DNA of 64,000 nucleotides from NCBI GenBank assembly GCA_030427425.1, contig JAUICQ010000005.1, positions 83,772 through 147,771 of the forward strand, read 5' to 3'. This stretch comes from Fimbriimonadia bacterium. Its GTDB lineage: Bacteria > Armatimonadota > Fimbriimonadia > Fimbriimonadales > Fimbriimonadaceae. The position numbers and the translations under genes were made by a program. The notes beneath the pieces were generated by a model. The model had not been told where the DNA came from. It worked only from the letters and a program-made list of their open reading frames with translations, and searched no databases. Shown piece by piece: positions 34,301-44,663 of this stretch (position 1 is its first letter; each line of letters opens with the position of its first letter).

Positions 34301-35782
34301 TTAACTTAAACACTGCATAGCTGTCTCTATATCTCCAGCATAGCTTTTGCTCTCTTTGCCAATCTGCATTTTTTCAATGCCTTTACCAGCGATTACTACA
34401 ACATCACCCAATTTAGCTTCTTCAATAGCATTATATATAGCACGTTCTCTATCCAGCTCTATCTCTACATTAGATAATGCATCCATGCCCTTTTTAATCT
34501 CTTCAGCAATAGCGGCAGGATCTTCACTTCGAGGATTATCGGTTGTGATATATACTTTTTCCGAAAACTGTGCTGCCACTTTACCCATAAGAGGTCGCTT
34601 TTCTGCGTCTCTATTTCCTCCACATCCAAACACAGTAAAGATTTTTCCTTCAGACAAATTAGCTGCCGATTGCAGTACCTTTTCCAATGCATCAGGAGTA
34701 TGAGCGTAATCTACAATCACCTTAATTCCTTTTCCATTTTCAACCGTCTGGAATCTTCCAGGGACAGGAGCTATTTGCGGTAGTGCCTGAGCAATTTTCT
34801 TCAGATTATAACCTAACGACAGACATGCAGATATAGCAGCCAAGGCATTCTCTAGCTGGAATTCACCCGCAAGAGGGATCTTTATTATTTCTGTCTGATC
34901 TTTATATTTTACGCTTATAATCGTGAAATCGATGGCCGCTTCTACTAGGAAACCCTGCACATCACCCTTCCCCTTTCCATAGGTCAGCTTTCTTGGCAAG
35001 TTCAGTTCTGCACTCCATTGTGCTCCAAATTTATCATCTAGATTAAAGATGCCAGTAAAAAGTTTTTTCGATTGAGATGCTAATTCAGTAAATAACAGCT
35101 TTTTCGATTCAGCATAATCTTCCATGCTACCATGAAAATCTAAATGTTCAGGAGTAAGATTGTTAAATATACCTATATCAAATTGAGATCCCCATAACCG
35201 GCGCTCTTGTAACGCATGACTGCTTACCTCCGATACAACTACTTTCATCTTTAGTTTTTCAGAAATATTCAATGCCTTTAAATACTCTGCAGGGTAAGGC
35301 GTTGTATTTGGAATAGCATAATTAATCACTTTAGAATGAAAACCAAGAGTCCCCGTATACGAAGTATTTGTTCCAAGAATGTTTAATACCTCTTTAATCA
35401 TCCAGGATATCGATGTTTTTCCATTGGTCCCTGTTACACCGATTAATTTCAGTCGTTTACTAGGATAATTGTAGAAATAGTTTGTAATATCGCTTATATA
35501 CTTTATGTAATCTTCGCTCTTTGAAATGTAAGCATAAGGTATTTTGTATTTTCTAGCTAACCCTACCCCTTCTTCATCATGCACAATACAACCACTAGAA
35601 CCTACGGCATCCATGATATATTCAGATGTAGAAGTAGTGCTAGTCTTGCTAGGCATACATATATACAAAGATCTACTCCTCATCTTTCTTGTATCATCTG
35701 TAATATTCTCTACTTCTGTATTCCCTAACACAAAATCCGTGGGCTTTATCGAACTTTTAAATACTAATTCTGAAAATTCCAT
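34301..35782 (-). CDS. murE: UDP-N-acetylmuramoyl-L-alanyl-D-glutamate ligase MurE
   Basis: Adds the third stem-peptide residue. P-loop GVTGTNGKTSISW; NYAIPNTTPYPAEYL and FNNLTPEHLDFHGSMEDYA are family stretches. The C-terminal substrate motif is DNPR (in YITTDNPRSEDP), which in known MurE enzymes goes with meso-diaminopimelate rather than lysine. That implies a Gram-negative-type peptidoglycan. 493 residues. It lies 94 bases downstream of ftsI and 9 bases upstream of murF. Confidence 0.96.
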   Translation of the reverse strand: MEFSELVFKSSIKPTDFVLGNTEVENITDDTRKMRSRSLYICMPSKTSTTSTSEYIMDAVGSSGCIVHDEEGVGLARKYKIPYAYISKSEDYIKYISDITNYFYNYPSKRLKLIGVTGTNGKTSISWMIKEVLNILGTNTSYTGTLGFHSKVINYAIPNTTPYPAEYLKALNISEKLKMKVVVSEVSSHALQERRLWGSQFDIGIFNNLTPEHLDFHGSMEDYAESKKLLFTELASQSKKLFTGIFNLDDKFGAQWSAELNLPRKLTYGKGKGDVQGFLVEAAIDFTIISVKYKDQTEIIKIPLAGEFQLENALAAISACLSLGYNLKKIAQALPQIAPVPGRFQTVENGKGIKVIVDYAHTPDALEKVLQSAANLSEGKIFTVFGCGGNRDAEKRPLMGKVAAQFSEKVYITTDNPRSEDPAAIAEEIKKGMDALSNVEIELDRERAIYNAIEEAKLGDVVVIAGKGIEKMQIGKESKSYAGDIETAMQCLS

Positions 35783-35876
35783 ACCTGAATCCTCTAATTA
35801 ATCTCCATTAAAAAATCATTCTTCTGCAAAAATACTAGAACATAAAATCTCTTGTACATTTACAGTTATATTCTAT

Positions 35877-37598
35877 TTATTCCTCATTTGGCAAAATTTT
35901 ATAGTGCTTGATAATCTCTTTTGCTATATTATGAAAGATAGGACCAGCCACCACTCCTCCATAGATCCCCCCTCTTCGAGGATTATCTACCATAACCATA
36001 ACAGTCACCTTAGGATTTCTACTAGGAACAAACCCAACAAAGTTTGCTATATACCCTCCACCCTGTAGCTTTCCGGTAGCCTTATTTACTTTCTGAGCAG
36101 TTCCCGTTTTACCAGCCAATTTATATCCTGGTATCCTCATTCTTTTACCAGTACCAGTATTCGATTCTATTACCTGCTCCATTGCATTTAAAACTTTTTC
36201 AGCCGAATCTTCACTAATAACTTGGGATGCAACCTTAACACTATTCTCTTTACCACCAACACTCTTAATGAGTCTTGGCTCCATTCTTATCCCTTTATTC
36301 GCTAATAGTGAAAATGCACTTGTTAAAGCAATTGGGGTAGCAGTTATCGATTGACCAAAACCTACATTGGCCATCTGAAGAGCTTTCGCATAATCATTTC
36401 TATTAAACATCCCTTTACGCTCATTAGGGAGTCCTAATTGAGATTTTTCTAACAACCCTAACTGCTCAAGATATTCAACCATATTATTGTAGCCTATTTT
36501 AATGCCCCAACTAGCAGCCATGGTGTTACAACTACGAGCGATACCATCTACAGCATTAATCGTACCATGAGCTCTACCACTCGCTCTAAGATGACACCTC
36601 ACTCGGGACGACTTTCCAATTTTCAGCTCTCCAACACAATGAAATTTATCATCAGTTCTAACATGATGTAAATCTAAAGCTTTCGCCAAAGTAAGACACT
36701 TAAACGTAGATCCAGGCTCAAACGCAGACATGTAACAAGGATTATAATCACTAAATGTGGTGGAAAAAGTATTTTTTTCTTCTGGGATCCAAGCAGGCCA
36801 ATTTGCCATGCTCAACACATCACCAGTAGCTGGATCCATAATTATCACAGCACCATACTCTGCATTGTACTCTTCAACAGCATCTCTTATGCACCTAGTT
36901 GCTACTTCTTGAAGATGCGAGTTTATTGTAAGCTGAACATCAGAACCATGCTCTGGCTTGACGCTATCTTCAGACATCCGCATGGGAAGAAACGCGCCTG
37001 TTCTATCAACCATACCCTCACGGTAACCATGATTCCCGCTAAGGATATCGTTTTTACTAAATTCTATTCCTGTAACAGGTTTATTTTCTCTTATATAACC
37101 TATTATTCCTGAAGTGTACTCACCCATAGGATAAGTACGATTACTAACCCGGTGTAAGGAGATTCCGTCTGCGTTCCATTTTACTTTCACACGCCTTACT
37201 TCATCTGCCTTACTCCTCCCGATTGGGGTGTTCCATGTGGCATTTTTCGTGCCAGTTAATGCAGCCTGTCTTAGTTCTGACGCGGAAATTTGCACCGCGG
37301 CAGAGAGTTCCAAGAAAAAAGCTGTGCTTTTGGGAACTTTCGTATAATCGATACCGAACTCGTACACATCCGTGCTCTGCGCGAGCACTTTGCTATCAGA
37401 TGAGTAGATCGTCCCCCGATATGCACTGTCTTTCCGTTTAACCCAGAACCTCTTTGTATTCTTAGCATTATTTAATATATACTCCCGTGCACTAAAATGT
37501 ACATTTGCTTGAGTAAGAGCCGCTAGAAGAAAAAACACCACTAACCCGAAGACCAGTATACTTTCTCTGCTTATTTTTCGACGCCTAAAGACTTTCAT
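35877..37598 (-). CDS. ftsI: Penicillin-binding protein, FtsI type (septal transpeptidase)
   Basis: Class B PBP anchored by one N-terminal membrane helix (ILVFGLVVFFLLAAL, about residues 15-29). The transpeptidase motifs are all present: STFK (PGSTFKCL, nucleophile Ser), SCN (RSCNTMA) and KTG (LAGKTGTAQK). The pedestal region starts YRGTIYSSDSKVLA, where bacterial PBPs usually have RGxIxDRNG. The position before murE and murF identifies FtsI rather than PBP2. 573 residues, no PASTA domains. Upstream genes of the usual cluster (mraW, ftsL) are absent. Confidence 0.94.
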   Translation of the reverse strand: MKVFRRRKISRESILVFGLVVFFLLAALTQANVHFSAREYILNNAKNTKRFWVKRKDSAYRGTIYSSDSKVLAQSTDVYEFGIDYTKVPKSTAFFLELSAAVQISASELRQAALTGTKNATWNTPIGRSKADEVRRVKVKWNADGISLHRVSNRTYPMGEYTSGIIGYIRENKPVTGIEFSKNDILSGNHGYREGMVDRTGAFLPMRMSEDSVKPEHGSDVQLTINSHLQEVATRCIRDAVEEYNAEYGAVIIMDPATGDVLSMANWPAWIPEEKNTFSTTFSDYNPCYMSAFEPGSTFKCLTLAKALDLHHVRTDDKFHCVGELKIGKSSRVRCHLRASGRAHGTINAVDGIARSCNTMAASWGIKIGYNNMVEYLEQLGLLEKSQLGLPNERKGMFNRNDYAKALQMANVGFGQSITATPIALTSAFSLLANKGIRMEPRLIKSVGGKENSVKVASQVISEDSAEKVLNAMEQVIESNTGTGKRMRIPGYKLAGKTGTAQKVNKATGKLQGGGYIANFVGFVPSRNPKVTVMVMVDNPRRGGIYGGVVAGPIFHNIAKEIIKHYKILPNEE

Positions 37599-37790
37599 CT
37601 ATCTTTAGCATAACCTAAAATTCAAGCCTATTCTCTGTATTTTATTCTATAAACTACTTTTTTGCTTACCTAAGAATACTAGAATACAAAAAATCCAGTA
37701 TTTTTTTGCTATTTACAATTTTTCATTAAACGGTAAAAATGCCTATCATCCAATAGGCCCCAGCAACGTCCTTAGAAAATATCGTCATAG

Positions 37791-37817
37791 ACCCCGGAGT
37801 ATTGATGGTTCCGGGGT
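37791..37817. repeat. C-type palindrome, copy 2
   Basis: ACCCCGGA (37791-37798) pairs with TCCGGGGT (37810-37817), flanked by CATAG and GACAATCAAATTC. Inverted orientation relative to the 10.73 kb copy. Confidence 0.8.
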
Positions 37818-37840
37818 GACAATCAAATTCCAAGATGTCT

Positions 37841-37864
37841 TCCCGACATTGTATAGAGTCGGGA
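37841..37864. repeat. D-type palindrome (TCCCGAC/GTCGGGA), copy 1
   Basis: TCCCGAC (37841-37847) pairs with GTCGGGA (37858-37864), followed by TCCATGACC. The same arms occur at 48335-48358. Together with the C-type copy it occupies most of the 330-base gap (37599-37928) between ftsI and the next gene, where I see no other feature. Confidence 0.8.
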
Positions 37865-37985
37865 TCCATGACCTTATTTAAAAACTCTTCAGAAAGGATA
37901 AAAACGCCTCACTTCAACACCCACTAATATGTTAAGTCCCTATACAACTAAAAAAAATCTCTTTTGGGGTACTATAAAATTTAAT

Positions 37986-38534
37986 ATGCAAAAGTACATA
38001 ATAGCAGTCGGAATCAGTCTCAGCAACTTTTTCAACATAGTCCATAGTTCTCCAAACATCAACACTACTCAAGATATAGAAAACCCGATCCTCGATAGCG
38101 TAGAGCACACCGATATGTACCCTATTTCAACCATACAGTATGCCCAAAACAATTTACAGAGCGGTATTGCACTTAGCGCCAGTATGGATGCCGCTCTTAA
38201 CTGCTGCCTGGGCAACTATCTATTTGCAACTTCCGATATTATTACATGCCTATTAACGATGAATAATCCTAACTTCATGGAAGGACAATTCATAGTTAAC
38301 AATGAGTACCATCCATGCTGCGCCAAATGCTTGGAATTATCCGCTTATACATCGATGATTATTAATGCCTACAGAATAGTGACATGCAACCCTACTTCTT
38401 TAAACAATTGTTGCGGCGAATGCTTTACTATTATTAGAAATGGAGGAGTCGCGATTAATGCTATGCAAAAAGATCTATCTCCACTAACCCCTCCTGGACA
38501 CATAGAGATGGGACAATCTCTGCATGAAGACTAA
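37986..38534 (+). CDS. Secreted cysteine-rich protein of unknown function
   Basis: An upstream ATG at 37929 is in frame, but the ATG at 37986 places a signal peptide (MQKYIIAVGISLSNFFNIVHS) at the N-terminus, so I prefer it (182 residues). The mature protein has ten cysteines, mostly in pairs or CxxC-like groups: NCCLGN, a lone C before LLTM, PCCAKC, TCNP, NCCGEC. Between them the residues are hydrophobic and may be helical. Such spacing suggests disulfides or metal binding in the envelope. No family recognised. It is flanked by palindromic repeats upstream and converges on the permease genes. Confidence 0.65.
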   Translation: MQKYIIAVGISLSNFFNIVHSSPNINTTQDIENPILDSVEHTDMYPISTIQYAQNNLQSGIALSASMDAALNCCLGNYLFATSDIITCLLTMNNPNFMEGQFIVNNEYHPCCAKCLELSAYTSMIINAYRIVTCNPTSLNNCCGECFTIIRNGGVAINAMQKDLSPLTPPGHIEMGQSLHED

Positions 38535-38555
38535 CTGAACAGAGTCCATTAAAAC

Positions 38556-39407
38556 TTATACCTTGCCCACCCCAGTAGGAGGTCGCATTCTATTGCCTAG
38601 AATAGCTAAAGCTAAAATCATCACCATATAAGGCATAGCATTCCATATTAACCATGATGGATGAAATCCAAAAAATTCACTCCCTTGCATAATTATATCT
38701 AGCACCATGAGCCCACCTAAAGATAGACACCAGAGAGCACAATACAGAGGTCGCCAACCACCTATTATAATGATAGCAAGTGCCGTATAACCCCTTGCCG
38801 CAGTTGCATTATCTGCATAAGCACCACCAATAGAAAGGATTGTAGCACCACCTAATGCACAGCACACCCCACATAACATCATAGTTATAAATCTAATATA
38901 TTTTGGAGAGACACCTGCCAACCTAGAATTCTCAGGACTATTCCCTACGGCTAATATATGTAAACCAAATTTTGTATTTTTAAACATCCAGTGTAACAAA
39001 AACGGGAGGAGGACTGATAAAGCAAGAAAAAAGTTTTTATCAAATAATGGAATGCCCTTTTCACCATCAACACTACTTATCTGATATATGTATGGACAAA
39101 ATCCTAGCGCGAATGTGTTTAGTATAACCCCAGTAATAATGTTATCAAAATAGTAGTACTGAGTTAACACCCACAATATTAATCCATAAACAGCTCCTGA
39201 AAAGAATCCTCCTAAAAGCCCTAAAGTTGCCGAACCTGTACTAATAGCAATCACTGCATTCATCACCATTGCAACTTGCATCGTTCCTTCAAGAGCAATG
39301 TTGCAGATTCCACTCTTATCACTCAACAGCCCACCCATAGCTGCAAAAAGTATCGGAGCTGCATAAAAAACACCTATGGCTATTATTTCTAAATTAAGAT
39401 CAAACAT
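38556..39407 (-). CDS. Nucleoside-type ABC transporter permease (second subunit)
   Basis: 283 residues, about eight hydrophobic helices. IALEGTMQVAMVM, FDNIITGVILNTFALG and GRPLYCALW-like stretches and the SAVDG...IPL loop match the YufQ/BPD_transp_2 permeases of BMP-family nucleoside importers. ILAVGNSPENSRLAGVSPKYIRF is the coupling helix region for the ATPase. It starts on the last base of the preceding permease gene (shared base 39407), so translation is coupled. Likely imports nucleosides from the surroundings or host. Confidence 0.85.
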   Translation of the reverse strand: MFDLNLEIIAIGVFYAAPILFAAMGGLLSDKSGICNIALEGTMQVAMVMNAVIAISTGSATLGLLGGFFSGAVYGLILWVLTQYYYFDNIITGVILNTFALGFCPYIYQISSVDGEKGIPLFDKNFFLALSVLLPFLLHWMFKNTKFGLHILAVGNSPENSRLAGVSPKYIRFITMMLCGVCCALGGATILSIGGAYADNATAARGYTALAIIIIGGWRPLYCALWCLSLGGLMVLDIIMQGSEFFGFHPSWLIWNAMPYMVMILALAILGNRMRPPTGVGKV

Positions 39408-40393
39408 TAAAATTTTCTCCTTGAATATCTAAAAGTAGCAACAACTAAAATGATAACTGCAAGAATCATCTGATGGTAGGACGGCGATAAACCTAATATA
39501 TGCAACGAGGACGTAACTTTTGTAATAATAGCAAAAAATAAGGCACTAGGGATAACATAGAGTATATTATTACCCGCCAATAATCCGATTCCTATAGCAG
39601 TATAACCATAACCAGGAGATAATCCTGGATAGTACATACCGTCACAAGCAAATACAGAGAGTCCGCCAGCTAAACCTGCTAACGCTCCAGAAAGCAACAG
39701 TATCCGTACTGTAAGCTTCTTAACATTAATTCCAGCATATTCGGCTGCAACTAAATTAGCACCTAACACCCTTCTTTCGAAAGTAAGAATATTCCTTTTA
39801 CCCAAATAACGTAAGATGCCTACAAAAATAATCAATAAAGGAATAGCATAACTTACCCTAACCCCCCATGCCATAAAACTAGGTATCAACCTATCTTCTG
39901 AAATTAAGATGGTACTCAAGCTCGTTGAAAAATTATCTTTTATAGGATCTTGGATGAGAGCTAAACTGATATTGATAGCAATACTATTCATCATAATAGT
40001 TGTTACCACTTCATGACCTCCTCTGTAAGCTTTAATCCATGCAGGTATTAGTGCACATAGAGATCCGGCCACCATAGATATTATAAGACTCCCTACAATT
40101 CCAATATAAGAATACAACAAAATCCCAGATGCACTCGCAGCTACTGCCCCCATCGCTAACTGACCTTCACACCCTATATTAAACAGTGAAGAATTAAAAG
40201 AAATAAAGATAGCTAATCCGCACAATAAAAGGGGAATAAAGCTCCGCAGAATATTGCTCCACCCACATGGAGAACATATCACATAATCTGAAATCCGACA
40301 GATAGCATCTACAACAGGAACTCCGTGAAAAACTAAAGATAAAATCAATAACAATGCTGCCACAATTAACAGTACTATGTTCCTAAAAATCAT
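39407..40393 (-). CDS. Nucleoside-type ABC transporter permease (first subunit)
   Basis: 328 residues, many membrane helices. FNIGCEGQLAMGAVAA and GGHEVVTTIMMNSIAI are hallmark stretches of YufP-like permeases (BPD_transp_2), and VLGANLVAAEYAGINVKKLT is the ATPase-coupling helix. The gene overlaps the upstream ATPase gene by 4 bases (ATGA) and touches the downstream permease. The three genes form an importer operon after gltX. The matching BMP substrate-binding lipoprotein is not in this window. Confidence 0.88.
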   Translation of the reverse strand: MIFRNIVLLIVAALLLILSLVFHGVPVVDAICRISDYVICSPCGWSNILRSFIPLLLCGLAIFISFNSSLFNIGCEGQLAMGAVAASASGILLYSYIGIVGSLIISMVAGSLCALIPAWIKAYRGGHEVVTTIMMNSIAINISLALIQDPIKDNFSTSLSTILISEDRLIPSFMAWGVRVSYAIPLLIIFVGILRYLGKRNILTFERRVLGANLVAAEYAGINVKKLTVRILLLSGALAGLAGGLSVFACDGMYYPGLSPGYGYTAIGIGLLAGNNILYVIPSALFFAIITKVTSSLHILGLSPSYHQMILAVIILVVATFRYSRRKF

Positions 40394-41901
40394 AAATTCA
40401 AACCTGTAATATACTCACCCAGACTCCCTTTGCTTGCAAGAGGAACTTCTGAAATACCACCTTTATTCATAACAAACACTCTATGACAATACTTAAAAAG
40501 CTCATCAACATCATAAGAAAAAATAATCGCTCCGGCACCATTCGAACACGATTCATACACTCTTTTATAAAAATCATGAATTCCTTCTATATCCAGAGCA
40601 TTCGTAGGATGCTGAGCCACAATAAGCTTCGGATGAAACACAAATGTTTTGTTATTTACAAATCGCTGTTTATTTCCTCCAGAAAGAGTCCTCATCGATT
40701 GACGGATATTTACCTTAGAACTAAAATTAGAACAGAAATCCTTGCAAATATTCTTTACCACTTTCCTACTTAATAAACCATTCCTATACACTTGCGGAAA
40801 TCGTTGAATACCAAGTAGCGCGTTATCTATTAAATCGAAATCCGCTACCGATCCATCTATATCTCTATCCGGACCTATAAATCTGAACCCCAGTTTTTTT
40901 CTTTCCCAAACATCGTAACTACTAATATCTTTACCAGCAAACCAGAGGCTCCCTTCTGATGTTTCATCTAAACCTATAATAGTCCGGAACAGTTCATTTT
41001 CACCATTTCCTTCAACACCAGTTATCCCGATTATCTCTCCCATACCCAAACTAAAAGATATGGATCCAGGAAACTTTTCTGCTGCTAAGCCTAGACTGAT
41101 ATTCTTGCACTCTAAACATGTTTCACGCACTGATGGTTTTTCCATGCAACTAGAACTTAAATTACCTCCAGTAACTTGCTTGGCAACCTCTTTTGCCGAT
41201 ACCTTACTGGCATCAGTACTTAATAGTAGTACCCCATCCTTTAACACGCTTATCTTATCAGCACAATTCATTACTTCTTGAAGTTTATGAGAAATGACTA
41301 TAACCGCCTTTCCATCATTAGCCAATTGCCTCATAAGAGTGTAAAACAATTCTGTATCTTTGCTATTCATTCTAGAAGTAGGTTCATCAAAGATCATAAT
41401 CTCCGACTTCCTTCGAACCAGTTTGAGTAGCTCCAGTTTCTTCATTTTAGCCAGACATAACGAAGATGCGAGATTATTCCATGGAAAAGTAATACCTAGC
41501 TTATTTGCGATTTTTTCTGCTTCTACTAACTCTTCTTTTCGTTGAAGTATGTTCCGTTTTTCTTCGCCAAGAATTAAATTTTCTAAGCACGTAAGCTCTG
41601 GTATAATCCCCGATTCCTGACCCACCATGCCTATACCAAGCTTAATCGCTTCTCTATTAGAGTTTAAACTGGCAATCTTATTTTTAACATAGATATTCCC
41701 ACTAGTTGGAGGATAGCATCCATACAGGATCTTCATTAATGTAGATTTTCCAGCACCATTCTCACCCAAAATACAGTGAATTTTACCAGCATTAATTGAA
41801 AGAGATACATTTTTAAGTGCTGTGGAGTTATGAAATTTTTTACTAACTCCACAGAATCTTATTATCGCACTCTTATCATATAAGGAATCTTCTCTTAACA
41901 T
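40390..41901 (-). CDS. Nucleoside/sugar-type ABC ATPase with two ATP-binding domains
   Basis: 503 residues, two fused nucleotide-binding domains as in YufO/RbsA. Domain 1: Walker A GENGAGKST, Walker B IMIFDEPTSRM, H-loop VISHKLQE. Its signature, normally LSVGEQQ, reads LCLAKMKK, so it is badly degraded. Domain 2: P-loop-like GVEGNGENEL, signature LSGGNKQ, then NNKTFVFHPKLIVAQHPTNALD. Asymmetric degeneration of sites is common in this subfamily, where one site carries most of the turnover, but loss of the signature at domain 1 would weaken the site it forms with the Walker A of domain 2. It begins 11 bases after gltX. Confidence 0.88.
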   Translation of the reverse strand: MLREDSLYDKSAIIRFCGVSKKFHNSTALKNVSLSINAGKIHCILGENGAGKSTLMKILYGCYPPTSGNIYVKNKIASLNSNREAIKLGIGMVGQESGIIPELTCLENLILGEEKRNILQRKEELVEAEKIANKLGITFPWNNLASSLCLAKMKKLELLKLVRRKSEIMIFDEPTSRMNSKDTELFYTLMRQLANDGKAVIVISHKLQEVMNCADKISVLKDGVLLLSTDASKVSAKEVAKQVTGGNLSSSCMEKPSVRETCLECKNISLGLAAEKFPGSISFSLGMGEIIGITGVEGNGENELFRTIIGLDETSEGSLWFAGKDISSYDVWERKKLGFRFIGPDRDIDGSVADFDLIDNALLGIQRFPQVYRNGLLSRKVVKNICKDFCSNFSSKVNIRQSMRTLSGGNKQRFVNNKTFVFHPKLIVAQHPTNALDIEGIHDFYKRVYESCSNGAGAIIFSYDVDELFKYCHRVFVMNKGGISEVPLASKGSLGEYITGLNL

Positions 41902-41912
41902 GAAAGGAATTA

Positions 41913-43445
41913 TTAGTTAGACACTGTTACAAAGTTCTGCAATGCATTCTGAAGCCGAACTTTCATTCTTTCTGTTCCAAGAACACTCATCAGCTCAAAC
42001 AACCCGGGTCCTACTGTTTTTCCAGTAAGTGCCACACGAATAGGATGAACTACCATGCCCATTTTTTCTATTCCATTCTCTGCAGCATAGTTTCTCACCC
42101 AAGATTCACAAGCATCTTTGTCCATTTCAGATGTAGAATTCACTTTTTCCAACAAACCATTTAACAATTGCGGCACATGGGGTTTAGTAAACCATTTATC
42201 AACAGCTTTCTGATCCATATTTGGAATTTCTACTAAGAAGAATTCACAAGCACTACCAAATTCAGCAAGCGTCTGCACCCGTTCTTGCTCTAATAATATT
42301 GTTTCATCAACATAAGGCGCATCTTTTTCGAATGATTCTCTCATTCTCTTCAATTCGTCTGCTCTAGCAGCATTATCCTGATTGTTCCAGTAATCGTAGG
42401 TATCATCACTTTTCACATAATGCAAGACATCTTTTGTAAGAACACTTATATCTTTCTGGCGAATATAATGACCGTTCATCCAGGTTAATTTTTCCATATC
42501 AAATACACCAGGTGAAGGTTGCAGACCGTCTAAATCGAACGCTTCTACTAATTCATCCATACTCATCAACTCTTTATCTCCACCAGGAGCCCATCCGATG
42601 AGTGATATAAAGTTCACCATAGCTTCAGGAAGGAATCCAGCACTCCTAAAATCTAAACACTTCGTATCTCCATGCCTTTTACTAAGTTTGGATCCATCTT
42701 TACCTTTAATTACCGGACAGTGTACAAATATAGGACGGGACCAGCCAAACGCATCAAACAAGCATGCATGCTTAGGAGCGCTACTAATCCATTCTTCTCC
42801 ACGAATAATATGGGTTATCTCCATTAAATGGTCGTCTACCATAGATGCAAAATGGTAGGTAGGCATACCATCGGCTTTAATCAGAACGGGGTCGTCTACA
42901 TTATTAGAATCCCATGCGATTCTACCTCGGATAACATCTTGTATAACAATCTCTTCATTACGAGGAACTTTTAATCGGATAACACCTGGTTTGCCTGCCT
43001 GCTTTGCCTTTTCAACAGCATCGCTACTTGCATCTCTCCACATGCCACCAAAGTAACCAATCGGCTGTTTATTTACTTGCTGGAACTCACGCATTTCAGT
43101 AAGCTCCTCAGTAGTATCAAAAGCCCAGTAGGCATAACCGCTATCTAGGAGCACTTGGATATGCTTATCGTAGATACCCAGCTCTTTACGTTCGCTCTGC
43201 CGATACGGACCAAAGGGTCCGCCTACTTCCATACCTTCTTGCCATTCAATACCTAGCCAACGTAAACTATTAAAAATATCCTGCTCGCTGCCGGGAATAT
43301 AACGTGTTCTATCGGTATCCTCAATTCTTACGATGTTTGTACCATTATGGTGTTTAGCAAACAAAAACTTAAACAAAGCATCCCGTATATTCCCTACATG
43401 AGGACTCCCCGTAGGGCTCGGGGCATATCTAACTCTTACTGACAT
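41913..43445 (-). CDS. gltX: Glutamyl-tRNA synthetase
   Basis: 510-residue class I synthetase charging tRNA-Glu (possibly also tRNA-Gln). HIGH-type motif PSPTGSPHVGN near the N-terminus, KMSKS-type KLSKRHGD in the middle, and the family stretch IRGEEWISSAPKHACLFDAFGW. The long C-terminal anticodon-binding domain is present. It is the second gene of a minus-strand run gmd-gltX-ABC (51 bases after gmd, 11 bases before the ABC gene). Confidence 0.95.
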   Translation of the reverse strand: MSVRVRYAPSPTGSPHVGNIRDALFKFLFAKHHNGTNIVRIEDTDRTRYIPGSEQDIFNSLRWLGIEWQEGMEVGGPFGPYRQSERKELGIYDKHIQVLLDSGYAYWAFDTTEELTEMREFQQVNKQPIGYFGGMWRDASSDAVEKAKQAGKPGVIRLKVPRNEEIVIQDVIRGRIAWDSNNVDDPVLIKADGMPTYHFASMVDDHLMEITHIIRGEEWISSAPKHACLFDAFGWSRPIFVHCPVIKGKDGSKLSKRHGDTKCLDFRSAGFLPEAMVNFISLIGWAPGGDKELMSMDELVEAFDLDGLQPSPGVFDMEKLTWMNGHYIRQKDISVLTKDVLHYVKSDDTYDYWNNQDNAARADELKRMRESFEKDAPYVDETILLEQERVQTLAEFGSACEFFLVEIPNMDQKAVDKWFTKPHVPQLLNGLLEKVNSTSEMDKDACESWVRNYAAENGIEKMGMVVHPIRVALTGKTVGPGLFELMSVLGTERMKVRLQNALQNFVTVSN

Positions 43446-43496
43446 CTCTACATAACAGTATACTTAACAAGCATCATAGGAAAATAGGCTTAAGCA

Positions 43497-44585
43497 TTAA
43501 ACTCCGCAGCATAGATCTTTTTTAAGTTCATTCTCATGCTTCTTAGCTTTTGCTCCCCTAATATCGGTTTCCATCATTTCTGCAGCAAGCTGTTCGATAG
43601 TTGTTTTAGCTTCCCAGTTCAATACACTTTTAGCCTTAGAAGCGTCTCCTAATAATGTTTCCACTTCAGCAGGCCTGTAATATCGAGGATCCACTTCAAC
43701 TAGCACTTTCCCATTTTCAGGATTTATACCAACTTCCTCTTCTTCCTTACCTTTCCATTCAATGTTAATTCCAACATGCTTAAAAGCAAGCTCAGTAAAA
43801 TACCTTACAGAATACTGCTTTCCGGTTGCAACTACATAATCATCTGGCTTATCTTGCTGTAACATAAGGTACATGGCTTCCACATAATCTCTAGCATGCC
43901 CCCAATCGCGAAGAGAGTTTAAGTTCCCTAACACAAGCTTGTCAGACAATCCTTCCTTAATCGCAGCAACACCTCTGGTAATTTTTCGGGTAACAAAATT
44001 TTCACCACGCTTAGGAGATTCATGATTAAACAGAATTCCACAGCAAGCGTACAGATCATAAGATTCTCGGTAATTTATAGTAATCCAGTGAGCATACATT
44101 TTTGCAACAGCATAAGGGCTTCTGGGATAAAAAGGAGTTGTCTCTTTTTGAGGGATCTCTTGTACTAAACCAAATAGCTCACTTGTAGATGCTTGATAGA
44201 ATCTAGTTTTATTTAACAAACCATTAACACGAATGGCTTCTAGTAACCTCAATACACCTAGAGCATCAGTATCAGCAGTATATTCTGGAGTTTCAAAACT
44301 AACTTTAACATGCGATTGAGCCGCTAAATTATATATTTCATCTGGCTGCACCAAGTTCACTAAATTTACAATTGAGCTAGTATCTGTTAAATCGGCATAG
44401 TGTAGGTGAAAATTACCAACTGGCAGTTCAGATTCTTTTACCGTTATATCATCAATCCTATAGGTATTTGGGCAAGAACATCTTCGCTTCATTCCATGCA
44501 CTTCATAACCTTTCTCTAATAATAATTCAGATAGATATGCACCATCCTGACCCGTCACGCCCGTAATTAAAGCCCTTTTCTTCAT
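43497..44585 (-). CDS. gmd: GDP-mannose 4,6-dehydratase
   Basis: SDR-type enzyme converting GDP-mannose to GDP-4-keto-6-deoxymannose, the precursor of fucose, rhamnose and perosamine units. N-terminal [14 protein letters not shown] binds NADP; YxxxK is [46 protein letters not shown] and [16 protein letters not shown] are diagnostic Gmd stretches. The C-terminus ends with an unusual KKDLCCGV. 362 residues. No downstream epimerase/reductase (fcl, rmd) is adjacent. It probably feeds surface polysaccharide assembly. Confidence 0.95.
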   Translation of the reverse strand: MKKRALITGVTGQDGAYLSELLLEKGYEVHGMKRRCSCPNTYRIDDITVKESELPVGNFHLHYADLTDTSSIVNLVNLVQPDEIYNLAAQSHVKVSFETPEYTADTDALGVLRLLEAIRVNGLLNKTRFYQASTSELFGLVQEIPQKETTPFYPRSPYAVAKMYAHWITINYRESYDLYACCGILFNHESPKRGENFVTRKITRGVAAIKEGLSDKLVLGNLNSLRDWGHARDYVEAMYLMLQQDKPDDYVVATGKQYSVRYFTELAFKHVGINIEWKGKEEEEVGINPENGKVLVEVDPRYYRPAEVETLLGDASKAKSVLNWEAKTTIEQLAAEMMETDIRGAKAKKHENELKKDLCCGV

Positions 44586-44663
44586 ATATTACATCATACA
44601 TCGAAAAATAATAAAACTACAACTTTTTTCAGCAAATATAGGTATAATAATATTATATGCACT

